Assembly (NCBI GenBank): GCA_947169265.1
Contig: CAMVPC010000013.1
Location: forward strand, 17,272-81,271
From: an uncultured Prevotellaceae bacterium
Lineage (GTDB): Bacteria > Bacteroidota > Bacteroidia > Bacteroidales > Muribaculaceae
Length of the DNA stretch: 64,000 nucleotides
Direction: 5' to 3'
Position numbers and translations under genes: made by a program. Each line of letters begins with the position of its first letter. Position 1 is the first letter of the stretch. The notes under the pieces were generated by a model. The model worked only from the letters and a program-made list of their open reading frames with translations. It was not told the origin of the DNA and ran no database searches. Positions 18,042 through 26,661 of this stretch are shown here, one piece after another.

Positions 18042-18926
18042 TTACTTGAGTGGTTCCATGTGGAGGGTGATGTGGGTCGTTTCCCCAAAGCGTTCCTTGA
18101 GGCGGCGCTCGATGGCCGAGGCGTGGTCGTGGGCTTCGGTGAGGGTGGTGCCGCCGTCCATGCGGATATGGGCCTCGATGGCAATGCGGTTGCCTATGTG
18201 ACGTGTGCGCAGGTTATGAGGCTCCGCTACTCCTTGCTCGGCCTTGATGATGTCCTCGATTTCGCGCTCGGTATCCTCGGGGAGCGAACTCTCGGTGAGT
18301 TCTCCAACGCTTGTCTTGAGCAGGCCCACAGCCACTTTCACCAGCACAAGGCCCACTACGATTGAGGCCAACGGGTCGAGCACCGTCCAGCGGTCGCCCA
18401 GCACGATGGCGCCTCCGATGCCCAGTGCGGCCCCTATCGACGAGAGGGCGTCGCTGCGGTGGTGCCACGCGTTGGCCACCATGGCCTGCGATTGTAGCCT
18501 CTTTCCCTTATAGGCGGTGTAACGATATAGAATTTCTTTTACCGCTATTGATAAAAGGGCAGCCCACAAGGCCAACTTGCCAGGAGCCGCGAGTTGCGCT
18601 CCGCCGGCCCAGTCGGCCAGTTTCACGCCGCCGGCGACGATGATGCCGGTGGCGGCGGCAATGAGCGCAAGACCGATGATAAACGAGGCGAAGGTTTCAA
18701 ACTTCCCATGTCCGTAGTCGTGTGATGCGTCTTGTGGCTTGGCGCTGATTTTCACGAAAACAATCACGATGAGGTCGGTCAGAAAGTCCGACAGCGAGTG
18801 CACCGCGTCGGCAATCATCGCCGAGCTGTGCCCCAGCACGCCGGCGATGAACTTGAACGTGAGCAGCGCCACATTGCCCGCGCTGCCCACGAGTGTCACC
18901 CTGTAAATTTCCTTCTCTCGTCTCAT
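18042..18926 (-). CDS. Cation diffusion facilitator (zinc/divalent metal exporter)
   Basis: The start at 18926 begins MRREKEIYRVTLVGS, the usual short cytoplasmic head; the 294-residue protein then has six membrane helices and a C-terminal cytoplasmic metal-binding domain. The transport site is of the HxxxD type in both helix 2 (HSLSDFLTD) and helix 5 (HHRSDALSS), the arrangement found in zinc-selective CDF proteins; YGHGKFE lies between. It would export Zn or a similar divalent ion in exchange for protons. Its ATG overlaps the TGA of an upstream 37-codon ORF (18923-19036), so its translation may depend on that ORF. Confidence 0.92.
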   Translation of the reverse strand: MRREKEIYRVTLVGSAGNVALLTFKFIAGVLGHSSAMIADAVHSLSDFLTDLIVIVFVKISAKPQDASHDYGHGKFETFASFIIGLALIAAATGIIVAGGVKLADWAGGAQLAAPGKLALWAALLSIAVKEILYRYTAYKGKRLQSQAMVANAWHHRSDALSSIGAALGIGGAIVLGDRWTVLDPLASIVVGLVLVKVAVGLLKTSVGELTESSLPEDTEREIEDIIKAEQGVAEPHNLRTRHIGNRIAIEAHIRMDGGTTLTEAHDHASAIERRLKERFGETTHITLHMEPLK

Positions 18927-19036
18927 GAAAACAACTTTGTAGTCTTGAACCCCATTTGTTTTAATTCTGTGAGGGTGATGGCGTAATTCGTGAGCACATT
19001 CATGGCTAAAGCTATCAATAAAAGCGTCTTTTTCAT
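18923..19036 (-). CDS. 37-residue leader ORF coupled to the CDF gene
   Basis: ATG at 19036-19034 opens a 37-codon frame that starts MKKTLLLIALAMNVL and ends KTTKLFS, with TGA at 18925-18923 overlapping the CDF start (ATGA). The N-terminal half looks like a signal or membrane segment. A -7 box TAATTTTG (19092-19099, minus strand) lies upstream. It is not recognised as a known family. It could be a small membrane peptide, a regulatory leader peptide, or the remnant of a longer exported protein. Exact coupling with the next start argues that it is translated. Confidence 0.5.
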   Translation of the reverse strand: MKKTLLLIALAMNVLTNYAITLTELKQMGFKTTKLFS

Positions 19037-19128
19037 AATTGTAAGGTTTTGTTTGTTTTGTCACATTGGAATTATAGAGGGCAAATTTCGTCAAAATTAT
19101 TCGCGTATGCAAGAGTTTTGCGATGGAA

Positions 19129-19160
19129 TTTGCGCAAATGAAATCTATTTGCTAACTTTG
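19129..19160 (+). promoter_or_regulatory. Promoter of the 64-residue gene
   Basis: TTTG (19129-19132) and TAACTTTG (19153-19160) are separated by exactly 20 bases, an ideal Bacteroidetes promoter. Confidence 0.75.
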
Positions 19161-19230
19161 CGGTGAACAAGAGGATGCCGAAACGCTTTGAAGGGAGTAG
19201 GCAAGAACCATTTAAAAACTTTTCACGATT

Positions 19231-19425
19231 ATGGCAGACGGAATACTCGATCAAGCAAAGAATTTGCTGCAAAATCAAGCCGGAGACCTGCTCAAGGACC
19301 CCGAAAAACTGAAAAAGGAAGCTACCGAAGTGGGCAAGAAACTCACGCCCGACCAGTATGACGACAAAGTGGAAGGCGTGGTCGACAGTGCCATCGACTT
19401 CCTCAAAGACAAGCTGGGTAAATAA
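19231..19425 (+). CDS. Small helical protein, function unknown
   Basis: This 64-residue soluble protein is rich in Lys, Asp and Leu (MADGILDQAKNLLQNQ, DPEKLKKEA, KVEGVVDSAIDFLKDKLGK). It is predicted to be almost wholly helical and amphipathic. The pattern recalls the small antitoxin-like proteins of the Rv0909 type and CsbD-like stress proteins, but no residue pattern proves either. It stands alone between an ideal promoter and a strong terminator, so it is expressed as a single-gene transcript, as expected for an abundant or stress-induced protein. Confidence 0.8.
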   Translation: MADGILDQAKNLLQNQAGDLLKDPEKLKKEATEVGKKLTPDQYDDKVEGVVDSAIDFLKDKLGK

Positions 19426-19456
19426 CATATTTTGCCCCCTCACAAAGAATCCAAAG

Positions 19457-19485
19457 GGAGCCGCGCGGTGCGGTTCCTTTTTTTT
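19457..19485 (+). terminator. Terminator of the 64-residue gene
   Basis: GGAGCCGC (19457-19464) and GCGGTTCC (19470-19477) form an 8-bp stem with a G-T pair, followed by eight T residues. It ends 25 bases before the stop of the convergent LptG gene. Confidence 0.85.
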
Positions 19486-19509
19486 GCGGCCTCGGGGGCG
19501 CCGGCATTG

Positions 19510-20601
19510 TCAGCGGGCGGCACGCTTGTAGAGGTAGATGGCGATAAGGGTGTAAACGAAGTTGGGAATCCACATGGCCACGCGCGGCGACGTGTAGCCG
19601 TTCACGGCAAAGGTCTGGGTGACTGTCATGAACAGGATGTAAGAGAAGCTCAGCAGCAGGCCAATACCGATGTTCATTCCCATGCCGCCCCTCACTTTGC
19701 GCGACGAGAGTGACACACCGATGATGGTGAGGATGAAGGCTGCAGCTGCCATGGCATAGCGCCGCTCATATTCTATCTCGAACTGCTGGATATTGGCTAC
19801 ACCACGCTCGCGCTGGCGGTTGATGTAGTCCTTGAGTTCGGGCGTGGTGAGTTTCTCTTGGTCGTTGGTACTGATAAGGAAGTCGCCGGGCGACAAGTCG
19901 AGCGCCGTGTCGAGGGTTGTGCCCCGCTTGATTTCCTCGCGAAGCCCGTCGAACGAGCGAATGGTGTATTGATTCAGCTTCCAGCGACCCAATGTGTCGT
20001 AGGTCACGTCGCGCGCCGTAAGGCGCGACTTGAGCGTAGTGCCCTCAAACTCGTCGAGCGAGAAGCGGTAGCCGCGTCGCAGCGTATTGTCGTAGCGAGC
20101 CATATAGGCCATGACTCCGGGTTTGACCTGCAACTGGATGTTCTCGGCAAAGTCAACGCGCTTGTTTTTCACCCACTGGTTGGTATACTCGATGCGTTTC
20201 ACGTTGGCCGGAGGGATGACGTAGAGCGATAGCGCAAGGGTGAAGGCGGCGATGATGGCCGCGCTCACCAGGTAAGGGATGACGAGACGATGGAAGCTGA
20301 TGCCGCTCGAGAGGATGGCGATGATTTCGCTGCGGTCGGCCATCTTCGAGGTGAAAAAAATCACCGATATAAAAACGAATAAAGGCGCAAATTGCGTGAT
20401 AATTGACGGTAGAAAGTTAAGGAAATACTTGAACACCGTCTCGTTGAGCGGAGCAGTGAGCATGGCATCAAGTTTCTCGTTGATGTCAAACATCACCACC
20501 ACGGCCGACAGCAGTATGATGGCAAACACAAAGGTCCCCAGGAACTGCCGCATGATGAAGCGGTCAAATTTCTTGATATGTAACCACCGTGGCACGGTCA
20601 T
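19510..20601 (-). CDS. lptG: LptF/LptG-family permease (YjgP/YjgQ)
   Basis: This 363-residue protein has three membrane helices at each end and a large periplasmic beta-jellyroll between, the layout of LptF/LptG, which extract lipopolysaccharide from the inner membrane with LptB2. The N terminus (FDRFIMRQFLGTFVFAIILL) and the C-terminal segment SLSSRKVRGGMGMNIGIGLLLSFSY are typical. The start at 20601 overlaps the tgt stop (ATGA); upstream in-frame codons lie within tgt. Only one family member is present here. Whether it is LptF or LptG cannot be decided firmly; the short form favours LptG. Confidence 0.85.
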   Translation of the reverse strand: MTVPRWLHIKKFDRFIMRQFLGTFVFAIILLSAVVVMFDINEKLDAMLTAPLNETVFKYFLNFLPSIITQFAPLFVFISVIFFTSKMADRSEIIAILSSGISFHRLVIPYLVSAAIIAAFTLALSLYVIPPANVKRIEYTNQWVKNKRVDFAENIQLQVKPGVMAYMARYDNTLRRGYRFSLDEFEGTTLKSRLTARDVTYDTLGRWKLNQYTIRSFDGLREEIKRGTTLDTALDLSPGDFLISTNDQEKLTTPELKDYINRQRERGVANIQQFEIEYERRYAMAAAAFILTIIGVSLSSRKVRGGMGMNIGIGLLLSFSYILFMTVTQTFAVNGYTSPRVAMWIPNFVYTLIAIYLYKRAAR

Positions 20602-21728
20602 AGGCGACGCATCAAAATTTCGACCATCTCGGCTTTCCACGGAGCGAAGTCGCCGGCGATGATGTGGCGGCGCGCTTCGCCCATGAGCCATAGGTAAAAG
20701 GCAAGGTTGTGGACGCTGGCTATCATCAGGGCCAGGAGCTCGTCGGCGATGAAAAGGTGGCGCACGTAGGCTTTGGTATAGACGTGGTCAACAATGCTCG
20801 GGCCGTCTTCCTGCAGTGGCGAGAAATCGTCGGCCCATTTCTTGTTGCGCATGTTCATCGTGCCGTGGCGCGTGAAGAGCATGCCGTTGCGGCCGTTGCG
20901 CGTGGGCATCACGCAGTCCATCATATCGACACCTCGTGCAACGGCCTCAAGCATATTGGCGGGTGTGCCCACGCCCATGAGGTAACGTGGCCGGTCGAGC
21001 GGCAAGATTTCGTTCACCACCTCAATCATGTCATACATTTTTTCGGTGGGCTCGCCCACGGCAAGACCACCGATGGCGTTGCCCTCGGCGCCCAAGTCGG
21101 CGACATGGCGGGCTGCGTCGCGGCGCAGGTCCTCATAGACGCAACCCTGCACGATGGGAAAGAAGGCCTGACTGTGGCCATAGCGAGGCGTGGTCTCGTT
21201 GAAGTGCTTCCACCCCCTTTCGAGCCACCGCTGCGTGAGTCGCAACGACTTCTCGGCGTAGGAACGTTCGCTGGTGCCTGGCGGACATTCATCAAGGGCC
21301 ATCATGATGTCGCTGCCTATCGAGCGCTGGATGTCGACAACTTTCTCGGGCGTGAAAAGGTGCTTGGAGCCGTCGATGTGGCTGCGGAACGTTACGCCCT
21401 CGTCGCGCAACTTGCGGTTAGCGGCCAGCGAGAATACCTGGAAGCCGCCGCTATCGGTGAGAATGGGGCGGTCCCAACCGTTGAACTTGTGCAGGCCGCC
21501 TGCACGCTCGATGATGTCCATGCCGGGGCGCAGGTACAGGTGATAGGTGTTGCCCAGGATGATTTGCGCCTTGATGTCGTCGCGCAGTTCGGCCATGTGA
21601 ACGGCCTTGACCGAGCCCACTGTTCCCACGGGCATGAATATGGGCGTGAGAATATCACCATGGTCGGTGTGAATGACGCCGGCGCGTGCCTGGCTGTCGC
21701 TATCGTTAGCTGTAATGTCAAATTTCAT
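20598..21728 (-). CDS. tgt: tRNA-guanine transglycosylase lacking the zinc cysteines
   Basis: This 376-residue TIM-barrel enzyme exchanges guanine 34 of GUN-anticodon tRNAs for preQ1 in queuosine synthesis. The active-site Asp of ILTDSGGFQVFSL (about 92) and the nucleophile in MMDCVMPTRNGRNG (about 268) are present. The usual zinc site near residue 305, written CxCxxC in E. coli, is replaced by GPSIVDHVYTKAY; only the later His (SVHNLAFYLWLM) remains. Loss of the cysteines is, as far as I recall, common in Bacteroidetes Tgt, so the enzyme is probably active with a zinc-free fold. It is coupled to the lptG-like gene. Confidence 0.93.
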   Translation of the reverse strand: MKFDITANDSDSQARAGVIHTDHGDILTPIFMPVGTVGSVKAVHMAELRDDIKAQIILGNTYHLYLRPGMDIIERAGGLHKFNGWDRPILTDSGGFQVFSLAANRKLRDEGVTFRSHIDGSKHLFTPEKVVDIQRSIGSDIMMALDECPPGTSERSYAEKSLRLTQRWLERGWKHFNETTPRYGHSQAFFPIVQGCVYEDLRRDAARHVADLGAEGNAIGGLAVGEPTEKMYDMIEVVNEILPLDRPRYLMGVGTPANMLEAVARGVDMMDCVMPTRNGRNGMLFTRHGTMNMRNKKWADDFSPLQEDGPSIVDHVYTKAYVRHLFIADELLALMIASVHNLAFYLWLMGEARRHIIAGDFAPWKAEMVEILMRRL

Positions 21729-21762
21729 CGTCTCAAGGGGGTGCTTGTGCTTTTTGCAGCCG

Positions 21763-21770
21763 CAAAGTTA
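21763..21770 (-). promoter_or_regulatory. -7 box TAACTTTG of tgt
   Basis: TAACTTTG on the minus strand, about 35 bases before the tgt start. Confidence 0.55.
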
Positions 21771-21879
21771 CTCACATTTTAATAGAGGCACAAATATAAC
21801 ACCACATTTTTCGCCGTGGTGCCGCTTGAGTGGCGCAAAAAAGCGTAGCGCTCTTAGCGTGTGATAACGTGAAAATGCC

Positions 21880-21887
21880 TAACTTTG
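21880..21887 (+). promoter_or_regulatory. -7 box TAACTTTG of hemW
   Basis: TAACTTTG ends 10 bases before the hemW ATG, so the transcript would have an unusually short leader of roughly five bases. Confidence 0.5.
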
Positions 21888-21897
21888 CGGATGCATT

Positions 21898-23019
21898 ATG
21901 GCCGGATTATATGTGCACATACCGTTTTGCCGCAGCAAGTGTGTTTATTGCGACTTTTACTCAATGCCGCGCCTGGACCGTGTCGACGAGTATGTCGAGG
22001 CGTTGCGGCAGGAGTGGGCAATGCGCCGTGAGGAACTGCGCGGCGAGGAGGTGACGACGCTCTATGTGGGCGGTGGCACGCCGTCGCTGCTCACGCCGCG
22101 GCAATTGGAACGCCTGCTCGAGGTCTTACCGTTGATACGGGTGGTGGAATTTACGATCGAGGTTAATCCCGATGACATTACCCGCGACTACGCGCGTGAA
22201 CTGGCGGCGCTGGGCGTGAACCGCGTGAGCATGGGGGTGCAGAGCTTCAATGACCGCGACCTGCACGCCATCAATCGCCGTCACACCGCCGCCCAAGCCG
22301 TCGCCGCCGTGGAGCATTGCCTCGCCGCCGGCATCACCAATGTGGGCATCGACCTGATTTACGGCTTGCCCGGGCAATCGCTTGCGGCGTGGCGGGCCAA
22401 TGTGGAACGGGCGTTGTCATTGCCCGTGAAGCACCTGTCGGCTTACAATCTGAGCTATGAACCCGGCACGCGACTGTGGGCATTGCGCGAGCGCGGCCTT
22501 ATCACCGAGGTCGACGACGACACTTGCGTGGCGATGCACGAAACGTTGTGCGACCTTGCCGCTAAGGCCGGATGGGAACATTATGAAATCTCGAACTTCG
22601 CGCGACCGGGCTTCCGCTCACGCCACAATTCGGCCTACTGGAATGGTACGCCCTATCTGGGGCTCGGCGCCGCAGCCCATAGTTACGACGGCACTACACG
22701 TAGCGCCAATCTGCCTCACTTGCGGCATTACCTCGAGGAGATAGCCCGGGGGTGTGTGGCTTGCGAGCGCGAAACACTACAATGGTGGGAACGTCACGAC
22801 GAGGACGTGATGCTGCGTCTGCGCACCAGTGATGGCCTCGACCTTAACGTGATGGCCGCCCGCTACGGAGAAGAAGCGGCTACGACTCTTACTGCGAAAG
22901 CCGCCCCCTTTGTCGCGTGTGGCCTGCTGCGGCGCGATGGCATGGTATATCGCCTCACGCGCGCCGGCATCATGCTCAGCGACAGCATTATCACCGCCTT
23001 GTTGGCCGACACGCCGTGA
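21898..23019 (+). CDS. hemW: Radical SAM haem chaperone HemW-like
   Basis: This 373-residue radical SAM protein has the Cx3Cx2C cluster motif in HIPFCRSKCVYCDFYS (about 10-18), the GGGTPSLL glycine motif and VGIDLIYGLPGQ. HemW proteins were long annotated as oxygen-independent coproporphyrinogen oxidases; the cysteine spacing and the absence of the extra N-terminal HemN residues favour HemW, which binds haem and delivers it to respiratory proteins. The C-terminal winged-helix domain (LRTSDGLDL, GLLRRDGMVYRLT) is present. It is monocistronic, divergent from tgt, with a very short predicted leader. Confidence 0.88.
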   Translation: MAGLYVHIPFCRSKCVYCDFYSMPRLDRVDEYVEALRQEWAMRREELRGEEVTTLYVGGGTPSLLTPRQLERLLEVLPLIRVVEFTIEVNPDDITRDYARELAALGVNRVSMGVQSFNDRDLHAINRRHTAAQAVAAVEHCLAAGITNVGIDLIYGLPGQSLAAWRANVERALSLPVKHLSAYNLSYEPGTRLWALRERGLITEVDDDTCVAMHETLCDLAAKAGWEHYEISNFARPGFRSRHNSAYWNGTPYLGLGAAAHSYDGTTRSANLPHLRHYLEEIARGCVACERETLQWWERHDEDVMLRLRTSDGLDLNVMAARYGEEAATTLTAKAAPFVACGLLRRDGMVYRLTRAGIMLSDSIITALLADTP

Positions 23020-23030
23020 GCGGGTCGCGG

Positions 23031-24116
23031 TTAGCTGTTCTTCTTGTAGCTATGGACGGCCCAAGTGGCCATGAGTAAGCCTATACCCAATAGCGCGTAA
23101 ACCTGGTGCGCGATGTCGCTGAACGTGCCGCCACGGATAAACACCGTGCGGATGGCGTCGATAAAATAATGCATGGGATTGACGTAGGTCGTCAGGTAAG
23201 CCCATTGCGGCATCGAGCGGGTGGGGGTGAACAGGCCGCTGAGCAGCATGATACACACCACGAAGAACCACATCACAAACACCGCCTGCTGCATCGTGTC
23301 GCTGTAGTTCGAGATAATGAGGCCGAACGACGAGAAAAACAAGGCCAACAGTAGGGCCAGCAAATAAACGAGCCACACTTCACCCTGCGGGGTGATGCCG
23401 TAGATGAGCCAAGCGAGGACAAGGCAAACGGTGATGACGAAGAGTGCGATAATCCAGTAAGGGATAAGTTTGGAGAGAATAAATGCCCATTTCGACACGG
23501 GAGTGACGTTGATTTGCTCGATGGTGCCCGCCTCTTTCTCGCCCACAATGTTGAGCGTGGGCAGGAAACCTGTCATGAGCATCATCACGATGGCCAGCAG
23601 CGCCGGTATCATGTAGAGTTTGTAGTTCTGGTGCTTGTTGTAGAGCATCAAGGTGGACACTTTCGTCCTGATGGCCGCTTCGTCGGGCATGGCGTTGGCG
23701 GTGATGATTTGGCTCAAGTAAGCCGCACCCATACTACCTTTGGTGCCGTTCACGGCGTTGGCGGCAATGAGCACCTGTGGCGTGTGCCCGGTGGCGAGGT
23801 CTTTACCGAAGTCGGGAGGAATCACCAGCACCACATCGGCTTTCCCGTGCTCTATTTCGTTCAGCGCCTCGCGGTAGGTGGATTTTTGTCCATTGAAAAT
23901 GAAATAGTTGCTGGCCTCCACACTGTGCACGATTTGTTGCGAGGCCTGGGAGCGGTCGTTGTCAACCACGTTGACCACGATGTTCTTGACTTCCATTTGC
24001 ATCACCCAGGGCATGACGCACATGATCATGATGGGGAACATGACAATGAGCTTGGGCAGGAACGAGTTGCGGCGAACCTGCAAGAACTCTTTTTGGATGA
24101 GATATTTAAGCGTCAT
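23031..24116 (-). CDS. ABC-2 type permease, second subunit of efflux system
   Basis: This 361-residue protein has one N-terminal helix (FLPKLIVMFPIMIMCVMPW), a periplasmic domain of about 130 residues, and five C-terminal helices with the ABC-2 signature region (MQQAVFVMWFFVVCIMLLSGLFTPTRSMPQW and YVNPMHYFIDAIRTVF). It matches the YbhS/YbhR/YhhJ class of drug-type ABC-2 permeases. It is the last gene of a five-gene operon with TolC, HlyD, a fused ATPase and a paralogous permease; the two permeases should pair as a heterodimer. Confidence 0.9.
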   Translation of the reverse strand: MTLKYLIQKEFLQVRRNSFLPKLIVMFPIMIMCVMPWVMQMEVKNIVVNVVDNDRSQASQQIVHSVEASNYFIFNGQKSTYREALNEIEHGKADVVLVIPPDFGKDLATGHTPQVLIAANAVNGTKGSMGAAYLSQIITANAMPDEAAIRTKVSTLMLYNKHQNYKLYMIPALLAIVMMLMTGFLPTLNIVGEKEAGTIEQINVTPVSKWAFILSKLIPYWIIALFVITVCLVLAWLIYGITPQGEVWLVYLLALLLALFFSSFGLIISNYSDTMQQAVFVMWFFVVCIMLLSGLFTPTRSMPQWAYLTTYVNPMHYFIDAIRTVFIRGGTFSDIAHQVYALLGIGLLMATWAVHSYKKNS

Positions 24117-24126
24117 GAGGGTAAAT

Positions 24127-25185
24127 TTATTCGAGGCGGGTGTTAAACTTCTTGAGCGCTACCGTGAGGAAAAATACCGTGAAGACAGCAAGGATGGAGA
24201 CTTCCTTGGCGACTTCGCCTATTCCCACACCCATTATCATGAGTTTGCGCATCGCTTCGATGTAGTAGCGCGGCGGCACCACGGCGGCTACCCATTGCAG
24301 CACGCGTGGCATCGATTCCACCGGAAACATCATGCCGCTGAGCATCACCACGGGCATGAGCAACACCATGGCCGAGAGCAACAGGGCCACGAGTTGCGTT
24401 TGCGCGATGTTGGAGATGAGCAGTCCCAATGAGAGGGCCAGCACGATGTAGAGCACGCTCACTGCGATAATCCAGAACAACGAGCCGGCAAGTGGCACTT
24501 CGAGCACATAGCGCGCCATGAGCAGGATAGTGATGAGGATGGCGAAGGCGAGCACCAGGTAGGGGACGGCCTTGGCGATGATGACCATGAGCGGTTTCAC
24601 CGGCGACACGAGCAATACCTCCATCGTGCCTTTCTCTTTCTCGCGCACGATGCTTATCGAGGTCATCATGGCGCAGATAAGCATCAGCAGCATACCCATG
24701 ATGGCGGGCACGAAATTGTAGGCCGACCTCATCTGCGGGTTATAGAGCATCTTACTGTTGACAAGTCCTCCTTGCGTGTTGGCGATGACACCCTGCGCAT
24801 AGTTGGTCCACTGTTGCGCCATGTTGGGGTCCGAGCCGTCGACAATAAATTGAAGGCCGCTTCTCTTGCCGGCAAAGTCGTGGCCGAACACGATGGCCAT
24901 GTCGGCCTTTTGGCCGCGTATGAGCCGTTCGGCCTCGGCGGGGGTGGCTACTGTGGCGCTGAGCGTGAAGTACTCCGATTGCGACAGGCGTTGCACGGCG
25001 GCTTGTGTGGCGTGGTCCATTTGTGAGCACACGACCACAGTGCGCACGTTCTTCACGTCGGTCGAGATGGCAAACCCGAAAATCAACATCATCACCACGG
25101 GCATGCCGAAGAGGATGAGCATCGTGCGCTTGTCGCGCAAGATGTGCCGCGCTTCTTTTACAACAAATGATAGGAATTGTTTCAT
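24127..25185 (-). CDS. ABC-2 type permease, first subunit of efflux system
   Basis: This 352-residue paralogue of the next gene has the same plan: N-terminal helix (RTMLILFGMPVVMMLIFGF), periplasmic domain, and a C-terminal membrane block with LLLSAMVLLMPVVMLSGMMFPVESMP and VVPPRYYIEAMRKLMI. It begins 15 bases after the ATPase gene and ends 10 bases before its partner. Family knowledge (YbhFSR, YhiI-RbbA-YhhJ) suggests export of hydrophobic drugs, bile salts or lipids through an attached TolC channel. Confidence 0.9.
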   Translation of the reverse strand: MKQFLSFVVKEARHILRDKRTMLILFGMPVVMMLIFGFAISTDVKNVRTVVVCSQMDHATQAAVQRLSQSEYFTLSATVATPAEAERLIRGQKADMAIVFGHDFAGKRSGLQFIVDGSDPNMAQQWTNYAQGVIANTQGGLVNSKMLYNPQMRSAYNFVPAIMGMLLMLICAMMTSISIVREKEKGTMEVLLVSPVKPLMVIIAKAVPYLVLAFAILITILLMARYVLEVPLAGSLFWIIAVSVLYIVLALSLGLLISNIAQTQLVALLLSAMVLLMPVVMLSGMMFPVESMPRVLQWVAAVVPPRYYIEAMRKLMIMGVGIGEVAKEVSILAVFTVFFLTVALKKFNTRLE

Positions 25186-25200
25186 GACGGGATGCTTGTC

Positions 25201-26661
25201 TTAGTCGCTTGAACGTGTGGCTTGTCGCGCCAGCAGGGTGAACACGTGGTCCATGTCGGGTTGGCCGAATTCCTCTTTCAAGGCTGCCGGGGTGCCTATC
25301 GCTTTGATTTTGCCGTCGACCATGATGCTGATGCGGTCGCAATACTCGGCCTCATCCATGTAGTGCGTGGTCACGAAGACGGTGATGCCGCGCGACGCGG
25401 CCTCGTAGATGAGTTCCCAAAACTGTCGGCGCGTGGCCGGGTCAACGCCGCCGGTGGGCTCATCGAGAAATACCACGCCGGGTTCGTGGAAGATGGAGAC
25501 CGAGAAGGCGAGCTTTTGTTTCCATCCCAGCGGTAAACTCTTGACGAGCGTGTGCTTGTGCTCGGTAAATCGCAGTTGCTCCAGCAGTCGGTCGGTCTTG
25601 TGTCGAATCGTTTTGTCGTCCATGCCATAGATGCCGGCAAAGAGGCGTATGTTCTCGGCCACGGTAAGGTCTTCGTAGAGCGAGAACCGCTGTGACATGT
25701 AGCCGATGTGCCGCTTGATTTGTTCGTACTCGGTGCGGATGTCGTAGCCCACCACACGACCTGTGCCCCCGGTGGGCTGATTGAGGCCTGTGAGCATGTG
25801 CATCGCGGTGGTCTTGCCGGCACCATTGGCTCCCAAAAAGCCGAAGATTTCGCCTTTCTTGACACTGAACGAGATGTCGTCGACAGCATGGAACGAACCG
25901 AAGGCTTTCACCAGATGCTCCACCTCAATGACGTTTTCTTCCTTCACGTCACCGCCACCGGCGTGCTCAATGCCCGGCGGGTTGAAAATATGGGCAAACT
26001 CGCTCAAGATGCGGTCGGGCGTGTCGATGCCCCTCACTTGCCCATGGTCGAGAAACGCCACGCGCTCGCAACGGCGCACCTCATCGAGATAAGGTGTCGA
26101 GGCTACAATCGTGATGTCGCGATCCTTGAGCGTGGCCAGCATTTCCCACAGTTCCTTGCGGCTCACGGGGTCGACGCCCGTGGTGGGCTCGTCAAGGAAG
26201 AGTACACTGGGGCTGTGAACCAGCGCGCAGCTGAGTGCCAGCTTTTGCTTCATGCCTCCCGAGAGTGCCCCGGCGCGGCGGTTCTTGAAGCGTTCAATTT
26301 GCGAGTAGATGGCCTTGATACTGTCGTAACCTTCCTCAACCGTGGTGCCGAAGAGTGTGGCGAAGAACTTTAGGTTCTCCTCGATGGTGAGGTCCTCGTA
26401 GAGCGAGAATTTCCCCGGCATGTAGCCCACGCGGCTGCGCACATGGCGCATTTGCCGTGCCACATCGAAGCCGTCGACTGTGGCCGTTCCATTGTCGGGG
26501 AGCAACAGCGAGCACAGGATGCGGAACATGGTGGTCTTACCCGCCCCGTCGGGGCCGATAAGCCCGAACACTTCGCCCTTGCCCACGGTGAACGACACGT
26601 TGTCGAGTGCCATCATCTTGCCGTAGCTCTTGCTCACATTTTTAACCTCGATGGCATTCAT
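25201..26661 (-). CDS. Fused tandem ABC ATPase of efflux system
   Basis: This 486-residue protein has two nucleotide-binding domains in one chain, as in YbhF. NBD1 (about 1-235) has Walker A GPDGAGKTT, signature LSGGMKQ and Walker B VLFLDEPTTGVDP, but its Q-loop reads YMPGKFSLYEDL without Gln and its H-loop reads STPYLDE without His. NBD2 (about 243-486) has Walker A GANGAGKTT, a normal Q-loop (YMSQRFSLYEDL) and H-loop (TTHYMDEA), but its signature is degenerate (LPLGWKQ). In a head-to-tail NBD dimer this leaves one canonical and one degenerate ATP site. The start overlaps the HlyD stop (ATGA). Confidence 0.93.
   Translation of the reverse strand: MNAIEVKNVSKSYGKMMALDNVSFTVGKGEVFGLIGPDGAGKTTMFRILCSLLLPDNGTATVDGFDVARQMRHVRSRVGYMPGKFSLYEDLTIEENLKFFATLFGTTVEEGYDSIKAIYSQIERFKNRRAGALSGGMKQKLALSCALVHSPSVLFLDEPTTGVDPVSRKELWEMLATLKDRDITIVASTPYLDEVRRCERVAFLDHGQVRGIDTPDRILSEFAHIFNPPGIEHAGGGDVKEENVIEVEHLVKAFGSFHAVDDISFSVKKGEIFGFLGANGAGKTTAMHMLTGLNQPTGGTGRVVGYDIRTEYEQIKRHIGYMSQRFSLYEDLTVAENIRLFAGIYGMDDKTIRHKTDRLLEQLRFTEHKHTLVKSLPLGWKQKLAFSVSIFHEPGVVFLDEPTGGVDPATRRQFWELIYEAASRGITVFVTTHYMDEAEYCDRISIMVDGKIKAIGTPAALKEEFGQPDMDHVFTLLARQATRSSD

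Noticed and set aside
20709..21782. A long plus-strand frame opposite tgt
   Set aside because: Shadow of tgt; it would also run through the tgt promoter.
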